64,000 nt of DNA from Treponema maltophilum ATCC 51939 (GCF_000413055.1 NZ_KE332518.1:389490-453489), one strand, 5' to 3'. Shown: positions 53,307 to 62,412, counted from the first letter of the stretch. Translations and numbers: made by a program. Notes: generated by a model not told the origin, from the letters alone.

Positions 53307-54638
53307 TTATCGCTCCTCCGTTAATGATAAAGCCGCCTGTTCGGCGCTCAGCGTTCCCGCCGGTTTAAGTTTTTTGCCCAAGTCGGCATATACGGCAAGG
53401 CGCTTGGCAAGCGCTTCGTGCGCCAAAGGATTTTCGGCGGAAAACAAGCCGTATTCGTTTTTGTATGAGGCAAGTTTTTCATGCGCCGCCAAAGCCCATG
53501 TCGCGTCGATAAGGTTTTCGAATTCTTTTTCGAGCAATTCGGGACACGAAAAATCCTGTCGTGAACTGTTTATGTCGACGCCGGATATTTCCATAAAACC
53601 GTATTTTTCGCACAATTTGCGCAAGCGCAAAAGCTGCTGCTTTGTGTTGCGCGGCGGCATGTACGTTACGGCAAGGTAGCCCAGCTCTTTGAGCACGGGG
53701 AATAAATCGTCCAAAAAATCGTCTTCGAATTTTTCGGCTTTTTTGTCGCCGGTAGGCGACTCGGTTATGTCACCCAAATATGCGTATGCGGGAACGGCTC
53801 CTATCGCTTGGGCAAACGCGGTAACGGTTTCGGCCGGAATGCATTCGCTGCTGTCGGGCTGAATAAAGATGCGCGGCAAAAATTCGCTTTTTAACACGCC
53901 GAGTAAATCGTACTCATAATGCGGATTTGAAGCGTCGGCGAGGCGCTCCGCGGTTTTTCCGCCGATGTACAAATTAAAGCGCGCTTTTAAATTCTTTAGA
54001 AGTTCTTCGCCCGTTCCGTAAGTGTCGATAAAACGGTGCGCGAGCGCGTATAAAATATGCCGTTCGGTAACGCTTCCTCCTTCGTCGGATTTTGACAAGG
54101 GCTCTATGTCTTTTTCATACGACAGCGGCTTAAGACCGGCTTCCGTGATAATTTCGTTTAAAGAAGCGGTCATCGCGATATTGCGCTTTTTGCGCGCTTT
54201 GCAAATCGGCTGCAAAAATAAAGCGGCGAGTTTTCTTTTCGATGCGGGAATGCCCTGCACCGTCATGTATGCAATGCCCTTGGAATCGGGATTGTTCAGT
54301 TTTACGTCGGCAAAACGCGTATGTTTAAAACTTACGCGCACTTCAAAGCCCGTAACGACTCCGATGCCCAAAAGGCCGCAAGCTTCGGTCATTTCTTCGG
54401 CTGCCGATACGGAATCATGGTCGACGGAACCTGCAACCGCAAGGCCCGCTTCGCGCGCTTTTAAAGCGGCCATTGCCGGCGTGTAGGGGCTGAAGCTGTA
54501 CACGGTATGAATGTGATTGTTTGTCTGGACATTCAGCGGGGGAAGGTTTTTACCGTTTTTTTCGAGCCATGCTTTGAGCGCGGCAACCCGTTTTTCGCCG
54601 GACAGTTTGGAATCGTTTATTTTTCCGTAATCGTTCAT
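53307..54638 (-). CDS. PHP domain metal-dependent phosphoesterase/hydrolase
   Basis: 443 residues starting at 54638 behind AAGGAAA. PHP motifs: NNHIHTVYSFSPYTP, GSVDHDSVSAAEE, TGFEVRVSF, and later AYLGDITES and SGVDINSSRQD. Far longer than simple PHP phosphatases, with an extra helical insert in the middle. Members of this type occur in sugar catabolic operons with FGGY kinases, but their substrate is unknown. First gene of a possible sub-operon with its own promoter at 54651-54678. Confidence 0.82.
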   Translation of the reverse strand: MNDYGKINDSKLSGEKRVAALKAWLEKNGKNLPPLNVQTNNHIHTVYSFSPYTPAMAALKAREAGLAVAGSVDHDSVSAAEEMTEACGLLGIGVVTGFEVRVSFKHTRFADVKLNNPDSKGIAYMTVQGIPASKRKLAALFLQPICKARKKRNIAMTASLNEIITEAGLKPLSYEKDIEPLSKSDEGGSVTERHILYALAHRFIDTYGTGEELLKNLKARFNLYIGGKTAERLADASNPHYEYDLLGVLKSEFLPRIFIQPDSSECIPAETVTAFAQAIGAVPAYAYLGDITESPTGDKKAEKFEDDFLDDLFPVLKELGYLAVTYMPPRNTKQQLLRLRKLCEKYGFMEISGVDINSSRQDFSCPELLEKEFENLIDATWALAAHEKLASYKNEYGLFSAENPLAHEALAKRLAVYADLGKKLKPAGTLSAEQAALSLTEER

Positions 54639-54650
54639 AGTTTTCCTTAC

Positions 54651-54678
54651 ATTATAACTGTGCAATAATTGCGCACAG
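54651..54678 (-). promoter_or_regulatory. Internal promoter -10 and operator-like palindrome upstream of the PHP gene
   Basis: Minus strand TATAAT (plus-strand 54651-54656), 12 nt before the ATG, abuts TGTGC-AATAATTGC-GCACA (54659-54677), which contains the perfect inner palindrome GCAATAATTGC. The -35 is poor, as at activator-dependent promoters. Confidence 0.4.
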
Positions 54679-54754
54679 GCGGCCGCCGAAAATCCGTGTT
54701 CCCGGCAGCCGTTTTATCGATTTTTTAAACGCGTAAGTGTTTTACACCCGAAGT

Positions 54755-57211
54755 TCAGACTCCCTGACGATTTTTGCGCAAAATATCCATTGTCGTTTGA
54801 ACCGATGTGGGCGTATATCCTTTTAACGGAATAATGCGCTCGTGAATCGTATCCAAAATCCAATCGACGCTCGGGAAATAATAGTGTTCACATTCGGGAG
54901 CGGGCGTTATCCAGTTGCGGCTTCCCAGCACGGCGACCGGCGCGTCCAAATAATCGAAGGCAAGCGCACTCATATTCGAAGCAACCGTGTGCATAAAAGA
55001 GCCGCGTTCGGCCGCATCGCTTACGAGCAAAAGCTTACCGGTTTTCTTTACCGATTCGACGATTTTTTCGTAGTTCAGCGGATTGATCCAACGGATGTCG
55101 ATAATTTCGGCATCCATGCCGTATTGTTCTTTAAGCGTTTTCGCGGCGTTCATTGCGGTGTACAGCGTGGCGCCCAGCGTTGCGATCGTGATGTCTGTGC
55201 CGGTTTTGCGGATTGCCGGTTCTCCTTCCGGAATTTCGTAGTAACCGGCCGGAACTTCTTTTTCGAATTCTTCGCCTTTATCATAGAGCTTTTGGCTTTC
55301 GAAGAAGATAACCGGATCCGTGCCGCGCAGCGCGTAGTTCAGCATACCTTTTGCGTCGTAGGGCGTTGCGGGGAACACCGCTTTAAGGCCGGGAATTGCG
55401 GCGACCAGAGCGCTCCAATCCTGACTGTGCTGGGCGCCGTATTTGTTGCCGACCGAAACGCGTACGGTAAGCGGCATTTTCAAAAGTCCTGCGGACATCG
55501 ACTGCCATTTTGAAGCTTGGTTGAATATTTCGTCTCCCGCGCGTCCCATAAAATCGCAGTACATCAATTCCACAACCGCGCGTCCGCCGCTCATCGCGTA
55601 GCCGACTCCCGCGCCGACAATCGCCGCTTCGGAAATGGGACTGTTGAACAAACGCGGGTAGGGCAGCGCTTCGGTTAAGCCGCGGTACACGGCGAAAGCT
55701 CCGCCCCAATCGCGGTTTTCTTCGCCCCATGCAGCCATCGTCGGGTCGGTTACAAAGCGGTGGAACATCGCTTCGAACAAACCGTCGCGGTACTGGAACA
55801 TTTTGTTTTTCGAAAGCGGTTTACCGTCCGCGTCGAATGCGCTTCTGATTTTTCCGGAAATCGCTTTTAAGCGCACGTTCGTTTCGGGATTGACGTCGAG
55901 CACGTCGGGTTTTCCGTCGGCCAATTTGTCGGCCTTTGTGTTCGAAAACATCACCGATTCTATAAACGCGGCGCTCGCGCGCGGACTTTCTTTGTCGTCC
56001 GTCGCCAGCTTTACAACCTGAATCAGTTTTTCGCGGATTGAATTTTCCTGCTTTTCGGCGTCGGCCTTTGTGATAAGTTTGTTCTTTATAAGGTAGGCTT
56101 TGTATTCTTCAATCGCGTCCGCTTTTTGCCACGCGTCGATTTCTTCTTTTGTGCGGTAGCTTGAAGCGTCCGAAGGCGAGTGTCCCGATACGCGGTAGGT
56201 GATGGTGTCCAAGAGTACGGGACCGTCGCCTTTAAGCAAAATCGCTTTTTTGCGCGCGATTGCGTCCGCAACGGCGAGCGGATTGTAGCCGTCTACGCGC
56301 TCGGCGTGCATGTTTTGCGGATTGACGCCCGCGCCGACCCGCGCGACATAACCGTAGCCCATCGTTTCGCCGCAGGTTTGTCCGCCCATACCGTAAAAGT
56401 TATTGAAAAAGTTAAACAAAATAGGCGGCGCGCCTCCGGCCGATTCGGGCCACAGCGTTTTGTATTGATCCATTGCGGCCATCATCATCGCTTCCCATAC
56501 CGGACCGCAACCCAAGGCCGCGTCTCCCACATTGGAAACGACAATGCCGCTTTTTTTATTGATGCGTTTGAAAAGCGCGGCTCCCGTCGCTATGTCGGCC
56601 GAACCGCCTACGATTGCGTTATTCGGCATTGAACCGAAGGGCAAAAAATAGGCGTGCATGGAGCCGCCCAAGCCGCGGTTAAAGCCCGCGTTGCGTGCAA
56701 AAATTTCGGCAAGCGTTCCGTATAAAACGAAGTTTTCGGCCAAATCTTTTACGTTTTTATACGAAATTTTTTCGGCCATTTTAAGCGTGTCGCCGCCTAA
56801 AAATTCTTTCATGATTTTCTCGAGTTCTTTTTCGCTTAATTTTTCAACGGCCGAATAGCACTTTGCCAAAATTTCGCCGTGGCTGCGGTGCGAACCGAAA
56901 ATAAAGTCGTCGATTCCCAAATTGACGCACTGACCGACGGCGGCCGCTTCTTGTCCCATCGAAAGGTGGGCAGGGCCTTTGTGGTTGTATTCGATGTTTT
57001 CCCATGCGCCCTGCGTTTTAAACGTGTTGAGCATGGTTTCGAACGCACGGATTGTCTGCATATCGTACAAAATCCGTTTGAGTTTTTCGGCTCCGTAGGT
57101 TTTTAATTCTTTTTCAAAATCGCTTTGATACTGATTTACCGGAATGTCTTTGATTTTCAACATTTCCGCTTTTCTTACCTTTTTCGGGTCTACGAATAAT
57201 GATTTCGGCAT
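54755..57211 (-). CDS. Pyruvate (2-oxoacid) dehydrogenase E1, alpha-beta fusion
   Basis: 818 residues, alpha subunit fused to beta. The alpha part (about 1-440) has [22 protein letters not shown] and the thiamine diphosphate motif GDAALGCG...FFNNFYG; the beta part (about 470-810) has [35 protein letters not shown] and the late [16 protein letters not shown]. It decarboxylates pyruvate (or acetoin-type substrates) and transfers acetyl to the E2 lipoyl arm. Separate alpha and beta chains are the rule, so the fusion is notable. Third in the order E2-E3-E1. Confidence 0.93.
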   Translation of the reverse strand: MPKSLFVDPKKVRKAEMLKIKDIPVNQYQSDFEKELKTYGAEKLKRILYDMQTIRAFETMLNTFKTQGAWENIEYNHKGPAHLSMGQEAAAVGQCVNLGIDDFIFGSHRSHGEILAKCYSAVEKLSEKELEKIMKEFLGGDTLKMAEKISYKNVKDLAENFVLYGTLAEIFARNAGFNRGLGGSMHAYFLPFGSMPNNAIVGGSADIATGAALFKRINKKSGIVVSNVGDAALGCGPVWEAMMMAAMDQYKTLWPESAGGAPPILFNFFNNFYGMGGQTCGETMGYGYVARVGAGVNPQNMHAERVDGYNPLAVADAIARKKAILLKGDGPVLLDTITYRVSGHSPSDASSYRTKEEIDAWQKADAIEEYKAYLIKNKLITKADAEKQENSIREKLIQVVKLATDDKESPRASAAFIESVMFSNTKADKLADGKPDVLDVNPETNVRLKAISGKIRSAFDADGKPLSKNKMFQYRDGLFEAMFHRFVTDPTMAAWGEENRDWGGAFAVYRGLTEALPYPRLFNSPISEAAIVGAGVGYAMSGGRAVVELMYCDFMGRAGDEIFNQASKWQSMSAGLLKMPLTVRVSVGNKYGAQHSQDWSALVAAIPGLKAVFPATPYDAKGMLNYALRGTDPVIFFESQKLYDKGEEFEKEVPAGYYEIPEGEPAIRKTGTDITIATLGATLYTAMNAAKTLKEQYGMDAEIIDIRWINPLNYEKIVESVKKTGKLLLVSDAAERGSFMHTVASNMSALAFDYLDAPVAVLGSRNWITPAPECEHYYFPSVDWILDTIHERIIPLKGYTPTSVQTTMDILRKNRQGV

Positions 57212-57254
57212 ACTATATACTCCTTTTCAATAATATGACTTTTGCATACGGCTT

Positions 57255-58619
57255 TTATAAAGCCCACACCGCTTCGCGGATTGCTTCGCATACGGTCGGA
57301 TGCGGGAAGATCAATTGCTTGACGTCTTCTACGCGCATTTCGTTTTCGATAAGGGCCGAAGCTCCCCAAATCATTTCGGAAGCATAGGAGCCCAAAATAT
57401 GAACGCCGAGGATGCGGCCGTTTTTTTCATCCGCAATCACTTTTACCGTTCCGGCGGCTTTTACGCCGTTTTCGGCGACAAAGCGTCCCGAAACGATCAT
57501 CGGCACGGTCGCCGTTTTTACAGCGATGTTTTTGGCACGCGCTTCCTGTTCGGTTATGCCGCAGCCGGACGCTTCGGGTATGGAATAGACAACCCACGGA
57601 ACGGCATCGTATCTCATGCGGTCGCGGTTCGGCGTTCCGTCCAAAACGGAACAAATGTCGTTGACGGCGACTTCGGCCATGCGGTACGCCGAGTGCGCAA
57701 GCATGCTTTTGCCGTTTACGTCCCCGATTGCCCATACGCCGCTCACATTCGTGCGCATGTGCTCGTCTACCGCGACGCCTTTGGGCGTTATGTCGATTCC
57801 GGCAGCTTTGCCGTTCCAGCTTTCGGTTTGGCATTTGCGCCCGACGGCCATAAGGACGATGTCCGCTTTTACGGATTCGTCTTTGCCTTCTTTTGTTTTA
57901 TAAAAGACGGTTCCGCCGTCGAGTTTTTCGACGCGGCAGCCCAAACGGAATTCGGTGTTTTTAAGATGTTTGCGCAAAAGCGGCGCAAGCTCTTTGTCCA
58001 TCGGCGGAATTATTTCGTCCATCATTTCGATAACCGTTACCTTGCTGCCGAGCGTTCCGAACAAGCTTGCAAATTCAATACCGATAACGCCGCCGCCGAT
58101 AACGCACAGGTTTTCGGGAACCTGTGTCAGTTCCAAAAGCGCGGTCGAATCCAACAGTTTTTTATTGTCCTTTGTGCCGGGAATCGGCGGCATTGCGGGA
58201 ATCGAACCTGCGGCAATGATGACGGCTTTCGCTTCGTGCACTTCGCCCGTTTCGGCAACCTTTACCTTTCCCGCCGCGACAAGTTCTCCCGTTCCCATAA
58301 CGACATCGACTTTCAATCGCTTCATAAGCGAAGCGACGCCGGAACACAGCGTTTCGACCGTTTTCTTTTTCCATGCGGCCATTTCGCCCATGTCGAACCG
58401 GATGTTATCGGCATGAACGCCGAATTGGGGCGCTTCCTGCGCGTGCAGGTAATGCTTTGCCGAATTCAAAAGCGTTTTTGTGGGAATGCAGCCGACATTC
58501 AAACAGGTTCCGCCCAGATACTGTTTTTCGATGAGCAAAACCTGTTTTTTCCGCTGCGCGAGCCTTTCGGCGGCAAGATAACCGCCCGGTCCGCCTCCGA
58601 TTATAATTACATCATACAT
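57255..58619 (-). CDS. lpdA: Dihydrolipoyl dehydrogenase (E3)
   Basis: 454 residues from 58619. FAD loop IIIGGGPGGYLAAERLA, redox disulfide GGTCLNVGCIPTK (Cys41 and Cys46), NAD-binding GGGVIGIEFASLFG, and the C-terminal FPHPTVCEAI with the catalytic His. It reoxidises the lipoyl arm of the E2 encoded 10 bp upstream. Complete and of normal length. Confidence 0.97.
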   Translation of the reverse strand: MYDVIIIGGGPGGYLAAERLAQRKKQVLLIEKQYLGGTCLNVGCIPTKTLLNSAKHYLHAQEAPQFGVHADNIRFDMGEMAAWKKKTVETLCSGVASLMKRLKVDVVMGTGELVAAGKVKVAETGEVHEAKAVIIAAGSIPAMPPIPGTKDNKKLLDSTALLELTQVPENLCVIGGGVIGIEFASLFGTLGSKVTVIEMMDEIIPPMDKELAPLLRKHLKNTEFRLGCRVEKLDGGTVFYKTKEGKDESVKADIVLMAVGRKCQTESWNGKAAGIDITPKGVAVDEHMRTNVSGVWAIGDVNGKSMLAHSAYRMAEVAVNDICSVLDGTPNRDRMRYDAVPWVVYSIPEASGCGITEQEARAKNIAVKTATVPMIVSGRFVAENGVKAAGTVKVIADEKNGRILGVHILGSYASEMIWGASALIENEMRVEDVKQLIFPHPTVCEAIREAVWAL

Positions 58620-58629
58620 ACCGTACCTC

Positions 58630-60075
58630 TTATTTGGCAATCCAAATATCAATGTCTTTTAAGGCTGCGCACAATGCTTTTACGAATTTTGCCGCAGGAG
58701 CGCCGTCCACAACCGCGTGGTCTATGGTTAAACTGAACGAAAGATGGGGCAGTATCGCATAGCCGCCCTGTCCGTCGGCGGCGGGCTTGGGCTGAATGCC
58801 GCACACGCCTAAAATAGCGATTTCCGGCGCATTGATGACGGGCGTAAAGCTTTCGATTCCCGTATTACCCAAATTGGTTACGGTGAAGGTCGAGCCGCTT
58901 AAGAGGTCGGGACTTATCGAACCGGCTTGGCAGTCGGCGGCAAGCTGTTTTGCCTGAGCGGATATTTGCGCGAGCGACATTCGATCGGCGTTGCGGATGA
59001 CCGGAACCATAAGACCGCGCGGCGTGTCCACAGCCATACCCAAGTGAACGTTTTTATACAGACGGATCGCGCCGTTTGTTTTTACGCCGTTTAAGAAGGG
59101 GAATTCTTTGAGCAGGCGGGAAACGAGGAACAACACCAAATCGTTTACGGTTACCTTCGATAAACCCATCGCCGGATCGCTTGCCTTAAAGCGTTCCCGA
59201 AGTGCCTGCATACGGACCGCTTCGGCGCTTGCATTTAAGGTGAACTGAGCGGCCGTCGCCAAAGAGTTCATCATGCGCTCGGCAATAACTTTTCGTATGC
59301 CTTTAATCGGCGTATCCGTGTATTCGTCGGCCGCCGCGCAGGCTGCAAGCGCCCTGTCCGCTCCTGCGCTCATGCCCGAGGCCGGCGCAAAGGCTGCCGC
59401 ACTTCCGTCGGCAACCGCCTGAATGTCGGCAAGCGTAACGCGCCCGCCGATGCCGCTTCCGGCTGCCGGGAGCGAACCGCCCGAACGCAGCGCTTCTTTT
59501 GCCGCAGCCGTAAGCGGCGGCCTTTCGGCTGCCGCGCGCAGCACATCCGCTTCTATAATACGCCCTTCGGCACCGCTTCCGCTTAAAGTGCGCACGTCGA
59601 CGGCTTCTTTAAATGCTGCTGCGCGCGCCCGCGGCGAAATTGCCAAATGTGCGCCGGGTGCCGCCGAGGGGGCGGCAGGCGCGGTCTTTTCGGCTTGTGT
59701 TTTTTCCGCAGCCGAGCTTACCGCCGGTGCATCGGTTACAGGTTCTCCTGCCGCCGACGCGGGTTCAGAAGCCGTTTGCGTTTCTTTCGGCGCTTCGGTC
59801 TGAGGCGGCGCTTTTACCGAATCTTCCCATTTTTCGCCGGGCTTTCCGACAACCATAATCGGCTGCAAAACGGGAACGTCGTCGCCTTCCGCATATAAAA
59901 TCTTTAAAATAGTTCCCGCTTCTCCGGCCGGAACTTCAAACGTCGCTTTATCCGTTTCGACTTCACATACGACCGTTTCCGCATCGACCGTATCGCCTTC
60001 TTTCTTTTTCCATTCCACGATAATGCAGGATTCTACAGTGTTACCCTGCCGGGGCATAATCAAAACATGCGCCAT
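58630..60075 (-). CDS. Dihydrolipoyl acyltransferase (PDH E2)
   Basis: 481 residues from 60075; the longer in-frame version reads through the hairpin cassette. One lipoyl domain with Lys43 in ETDKATFEVP, a long Ala/Pro/Glu linker, an E3/E1-binding domain (ISPRARAAAFK...GRIIEADVL) followed by a second, weaker copy (LTAAAKEALRSG...GRVTLADIQ), then the catalytic domain with DHAVVDGAPAAKF. It carries the acetyl group from E1 to CoA. First of the E2-E3-E1 operon downstream of the DeoR regulator; its leader is cassette D. Confidence 0.94.
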   Translation of the reverse strand: MAHVLIMPRQGNTVESCIIVEWKKKEGDTVDAETVVCEVETDKATFEVPAGEAGTILKILYAEGDDVPVLQPIMVVGKPGEKWEDSVKAPPQTEAPKETQTASEPASAAGEPVTDAPAVSSAAEKTQAEKTAPAAPSAAPGAHLAISPRARAAAFKEAVDVRTLSGSGAEGRIIEADVLRAAAERPPLTAAAKEALRSGGSLPAAGSGIGGRVTLADIQAVADGSAAAFAPASGMSAGADRALAACAAADEYTDTPIKGIRKVIAERMMNSLATAAQFTLNASAEAVRMQALRERFKASDPAMGLSKVTVNDLVLFLVSRLLKEFPFLNGVKTNGAIRLYKNVHLGMAVDTPRGLMVPVIRNADRMSLAQISAQAKQLAADCQAGSISPDLLSGSTFTVTNLGNTGIESFTPVINAPEIAILGVCGIQPKPAADGQGGYAILPHLSFSLTIDHAVVDGAPAAKFVKALCAALKDIDIWIAK

Positions 60076-60080
60076 GTTTC

Positions 60081-60245
60081 CTCCTATAAAAACTTTTGCA
60101 GGGAATGTCAATTCCCGAAAAAGTTTTTAGCCGCGCTTTCGCAAACGATAGTTGAGAAAGCGCAGTAAATAAACGAGTTTGCAACGCAAACTCGGCATAA
60201 AAAGCGTCGGCGCCATTTCAGACGGCGCTTTTTATCGCTCCTCCT
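60081..60245 (-). repeat. Hairpin cassette, copy D, in the PDH E2 leader
   Basis: Minus strand: AGGAGGAG, hairpin a ATAAAAAGCG/CGCTTTTTAT with loop TCTGAAATGG (60197-60235), hairpin b CGAGTTTGC-GTT-GCAAACTCG (60174-60194), hairpin c GCGCTTTC/GAAAGCGC with TTTCTCAACTATCG (60133-60162), hairpin d AAAAACTTTTT/AAAAGTTTTT with inner GGGAA-TTGACA-TTCCC (60087-60128), then TATAGGAGG and the E2 ATG. Confidence 0.88.
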
Positions 60246-60282
60246 ATAAAAACTTTTGCAACGCAAACTCGGCATAAAAGCG
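60241..60282 (-). repeat. Truncated hairpin cassette D' upstream of copy D
   Basis: The sequence matches the gene-proximal end of a cassette (CTCCTATAAAAACTTTTGCA on the plus strand) joined directly to the far half of hairpin b (ACGCAAACTCGGCATAAAAG). The join is at TTTGCA, present at both places in a full copy, so it looks like a microhomology deletion of about 90 bp. Confidence 0.7.
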
Positions 60283-60300
60283 TGAGCTTTCGTTCCATCC

Positions 60301-61056
60301 TCAGCACGCAATAATGTGCAGGGGAATTTGGTTTAATTCTTCTTTTGCCGCATCGGGCAAGCCCGTGTCGGTAATCAGCGTGTTTATTTGCGACAAGGGC
60401 AAAATCGTTACGACGCCCGTTTTTCCGTATTTTGACGAATCCGCCAAAAGCACGAGATTTTCCGCGCGTTCGCGCATAACCGAAATAACATCGCCGCCTT
60501 CAATTAAATGCGTCGTAATCCCGGACTTTAAACTGAAGCCGTCGGTACCGACGAAGGCGCAGCGCACGTTAAAACGGCGGATCGTATCGAGCGTGATCCT
60601 TCCGACAAAGGAATCCGTGCTGTCGCGGAATTCCCCGCCGACCAGGGTTATTTTCAGCGCCGGGTTCGACTTGGCCGACTCGAACGCGGGAATCGAATTG
60701 GTGATGATAAGGATATCCCTTTTTCCCGCCAAATAGCGCGGCAAAAGCGAAGTCGTCGTTCCCGCTTCAATCATGATTGCGTCCCCGTCTTCCACCAAGT
60801 CGGCGGCGGCTTTGGCGATGCGGTGCTTTTCTTCGATGTTCATGTTTTGCCGCTGAAAAATATGCGGGTGGATGGACGGAAGCGCACCGCCGTGAGTACG
60901 GCTTAAAAGACCGCGCTCTTCCAAACTGCTTAAATCGGAACGGATCGTTACTTCGGATACCGCAAGCTCGGAGCTCAGATCGGCAACGGAAACCGCACCC
61001 TGTACCATAAGACGGTTCAAAATACTGTGTTCGCGTTCTGATAATTCCTGAATCAT
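60301..61056 (-). CDS. DeoR/GlpR-family transcriptional regulator
   Basis: 251 residues. An N-terminal winged helix-turn-helix (VSVADLSSELAVSEVTIRSDLSSLEERGLLSRTHGGA) and the sugar-phosphate sensor domain with IEAGTTTSLLPRYL, TNSIPA, LVGGEF and ADSSKYGK. These regulators usually repress sugar catabolism until a phosphorylated sugar binds, which suits control of the PDH/polyol block just downstream. It has its own promoter and AAAGGA. Operator sites are not identified. Confidence 0.92.
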   Translation of the reverse strand: MIQELSEREHSILNRLMVQGAVSVADLSSELAVSEVTIRSDLSSLEERGLLSRTHGGALPSIHPHIFQRQNMNIEEKHRIAKAAADLVEDGDAIMIEAGTTTSLLPRYLAGKRDILIITNSIPAFESAKSNPALKITLVGGEFRDSTDSFVGRITLDTIRRFNVRCAFVGTDGFSLKSGITTHLIEGGDVISVMRERAENLVLLADSSKYGKTGVVTILPLSQINTLITDTGLPDAAKEELNQIPLHIIAC

Positions 61057-61082
61057 CGTGCAATCCTTTCGTTTCGCTTTCG

Positions 61083-61111
61083 ATTATATTACGAAATTAA
61101 ATAAAACGCAA
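61083..61111 (-). promoter_or_regulatory. Predicted promoter of the DeoR regulator (and PDH operon)
   Basis: Minus strand TTGCGT, 17 bp, TATAAT, with a leader of about 20 nt. Confidence 0.65.
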
Positions 61112-61114
61112 GTA

Positions 61115-61166
61115 AAAAAAATAAAAAAAAGGCTGCCAAAAAAGACTTTTACTTTTTCGACAGCCT
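61115..61166 (-). terminator. Rho-independent terminator of the Fe-alcohol dehydrogenase gene
   Basis: Minus strand AGGCTGTCGAAAAAG...CTTTTTTGGCAGCCT followed by a run of eight T. It separates the dehydrogenase transcript from the DeoR unit. Confidence 0.88.
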
Positions 61167-61197
61167 GCCCGATTTTAACTTAACGGCTTAAAAATGT

Positions 61198-62352
61198 TCA
61201 GTTGATTTTTTTGCCGTAGTATGCGCTTTCGTAAATCATTTTTACGTCGGCAACCGTCGGCTTTCCGGGATTGGTAAGCGTACACGGATCGCCGTGGGCG
61301 TTTTTGCTCATCCTGTCCAGCACTTTTTTGAATTTGTCTTCGCTGAAATCGACTTCGGTGCAGTCTTTAAATGTCAACGGAATATTGAGTTTTTTGTTCA
61401 ATTTGCGCACGGTTTCGGCGATGTCTTTTACTCCCAGCCGCTTTTCGGCCAAATCGTATTTATCCGAGAATTTGCGGTTAAAGTCGATAATGTAGGGCAA
61501 AAGAATCGCGTTTGCCAAGCCGTGCGTAACACCGAATTCGCCGCCGATTTTATGCGCGAGCGAGTGAACCAAACCGAGCGAGGCGTTCGTAAAAGCCATG
61601 CCGGCTAAGCAGGATGCGTTGTGCATGTTTATGCGCGCTTCAATATTTTTTCCGTCGGCATAGGCGGTCGGCAAATTGCCGATAACGAGGCGCAGCGCTT
61701 CGATTGCATAGGGGTCGGTAAAGGATGTCGCGGCCGTAGATGCAAACGCTTCGATTGCATGTGCGAAAACGTCCATACCGGTGTTTGCCGTAATGTGCGG
61801 CGGCATGCAGGCGGGCAGTGCGGGATCCAAAATCGCAATATCGGGAACCATATCGGCCGCTACGATCGGGTATTTGATGTGATTGTCCGTGTCGGTGATA
61901 ACTGAAAAAGCCGTAATTTCACTGGCGGTTCCGCTTGTCGACGGAATGCAGATAAGCCTTGCCTTATTGCGCAAGGGCGGCATCGAGCCGGGTTTTATAA
62001 TGTCTTTAAAAGTAATATTCGGGTGTTCGTAAAAGCACCACATAACCTTTGCCGCATCCAATGCGGAACCGCCGCCGACTGCTACAATCCAGTCCGGGCC
62101 GAAGGCTTTCATTTTTTTGCCGCCTTCAAGGACGGTTTTAACCGACGGATTCGGCTCCACTCCGTCGATAATGATCGATTCGATTCCGGCTTTTTTAAGC
62201 AGCTTTACCGCTTTGTCAAGAAAGCCGAATTTTTTCATGGAACTGCCGCCGGTAACGATAGCGGCCTTTTTGCCTTTTAATTTTGCCAAATGTTCCATCG
62301 CTTTTTCGCCGTAGATAATCTCTCTCGGCACCGAAAAATTCATAACGCCCAT
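61198..62352 (-). CDS. Iron-containing alcohol dehydrogenase
   Basis: 384 residues, group III ADH. GGGSALDAAKVMW nucleotide loop, PSTSGTASEITAFSVI, and metal ligands in HAIEAFAS, HSLAHKIGG and THGLANAILLP. Butanol, lactaldehyde or ethanol dehydrogenases share this fold; the substrate is open. The ATG at 62352 follows AAGGAG; an internal ATG three codons on is possible. It is monocistronic between its own promoter and terminator, with a 36-bp palindrome at the transcription start. Confidence 0.93.
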   Translation of the reverse strand: MGVMNFSVPREIIYGEKAMEHLAKLKGKKAAIVTGGSSMKKFGFLDKAVKLLKKAGIESIIIDGVEPNPSVKTVLEGGKKMKAFGPDWIVAVGGGSALDAAKVMWCFYEHPNITFKDIIKPGSMPPLRNKARLICIPSTSGTASEITAFSVITDTDNHIKYPIVAADMVPDIAILDPALPACMPPHITANTGMDVFAHAIEAFASTAATSFTDPYAIEALRLVIGNLPTAYADGKNIEARINMHNASCLAGMAFTNASLGLVHSLAHKIGGEFGVTHGLANAILLPYIIDFNRKFSDKYDLAEKRLGVKDIAETVRKLNKKLNIPLTFKDCTEVDFSEDKFKKVLDRMSKNAHGDPCTLTNPGKPTVADVKMIYESAYYGKKIN

Positions 62353-62374
62353 TTGAATCTCCTTCGGGTGTAAT

Positions 62375-62410
62375 TTTATATAAATAAATATATATATTTA
62401 TTTATATAAA
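62375..62410. promoter_or_regulatory. 36-bp perfect A/T palindrome, operator candidate for the Fe-ADH gene
   Basis: Two 18-nt arms (TTTATATAAATAAATATA and its complement) with no loop. It begins just downstream of the -10 and covers the predicted start of transcription, where a repressor would block initiation. Confidence 0.6.
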
Positions 62411-62412
62411 TG

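Noticed and set aside
60108-60311. 67-residue minus-strand frame between DeoR and E2, and in-frame N-terminal extensions of the E2 and MDR genes (ending LTFPAKVFIG)
   Set aside because: They are translations of the hairpin cassette. The similar peptide upstream of both genes comes from the repeated DNA; in copy A the same stretch is out of frame with pckG.
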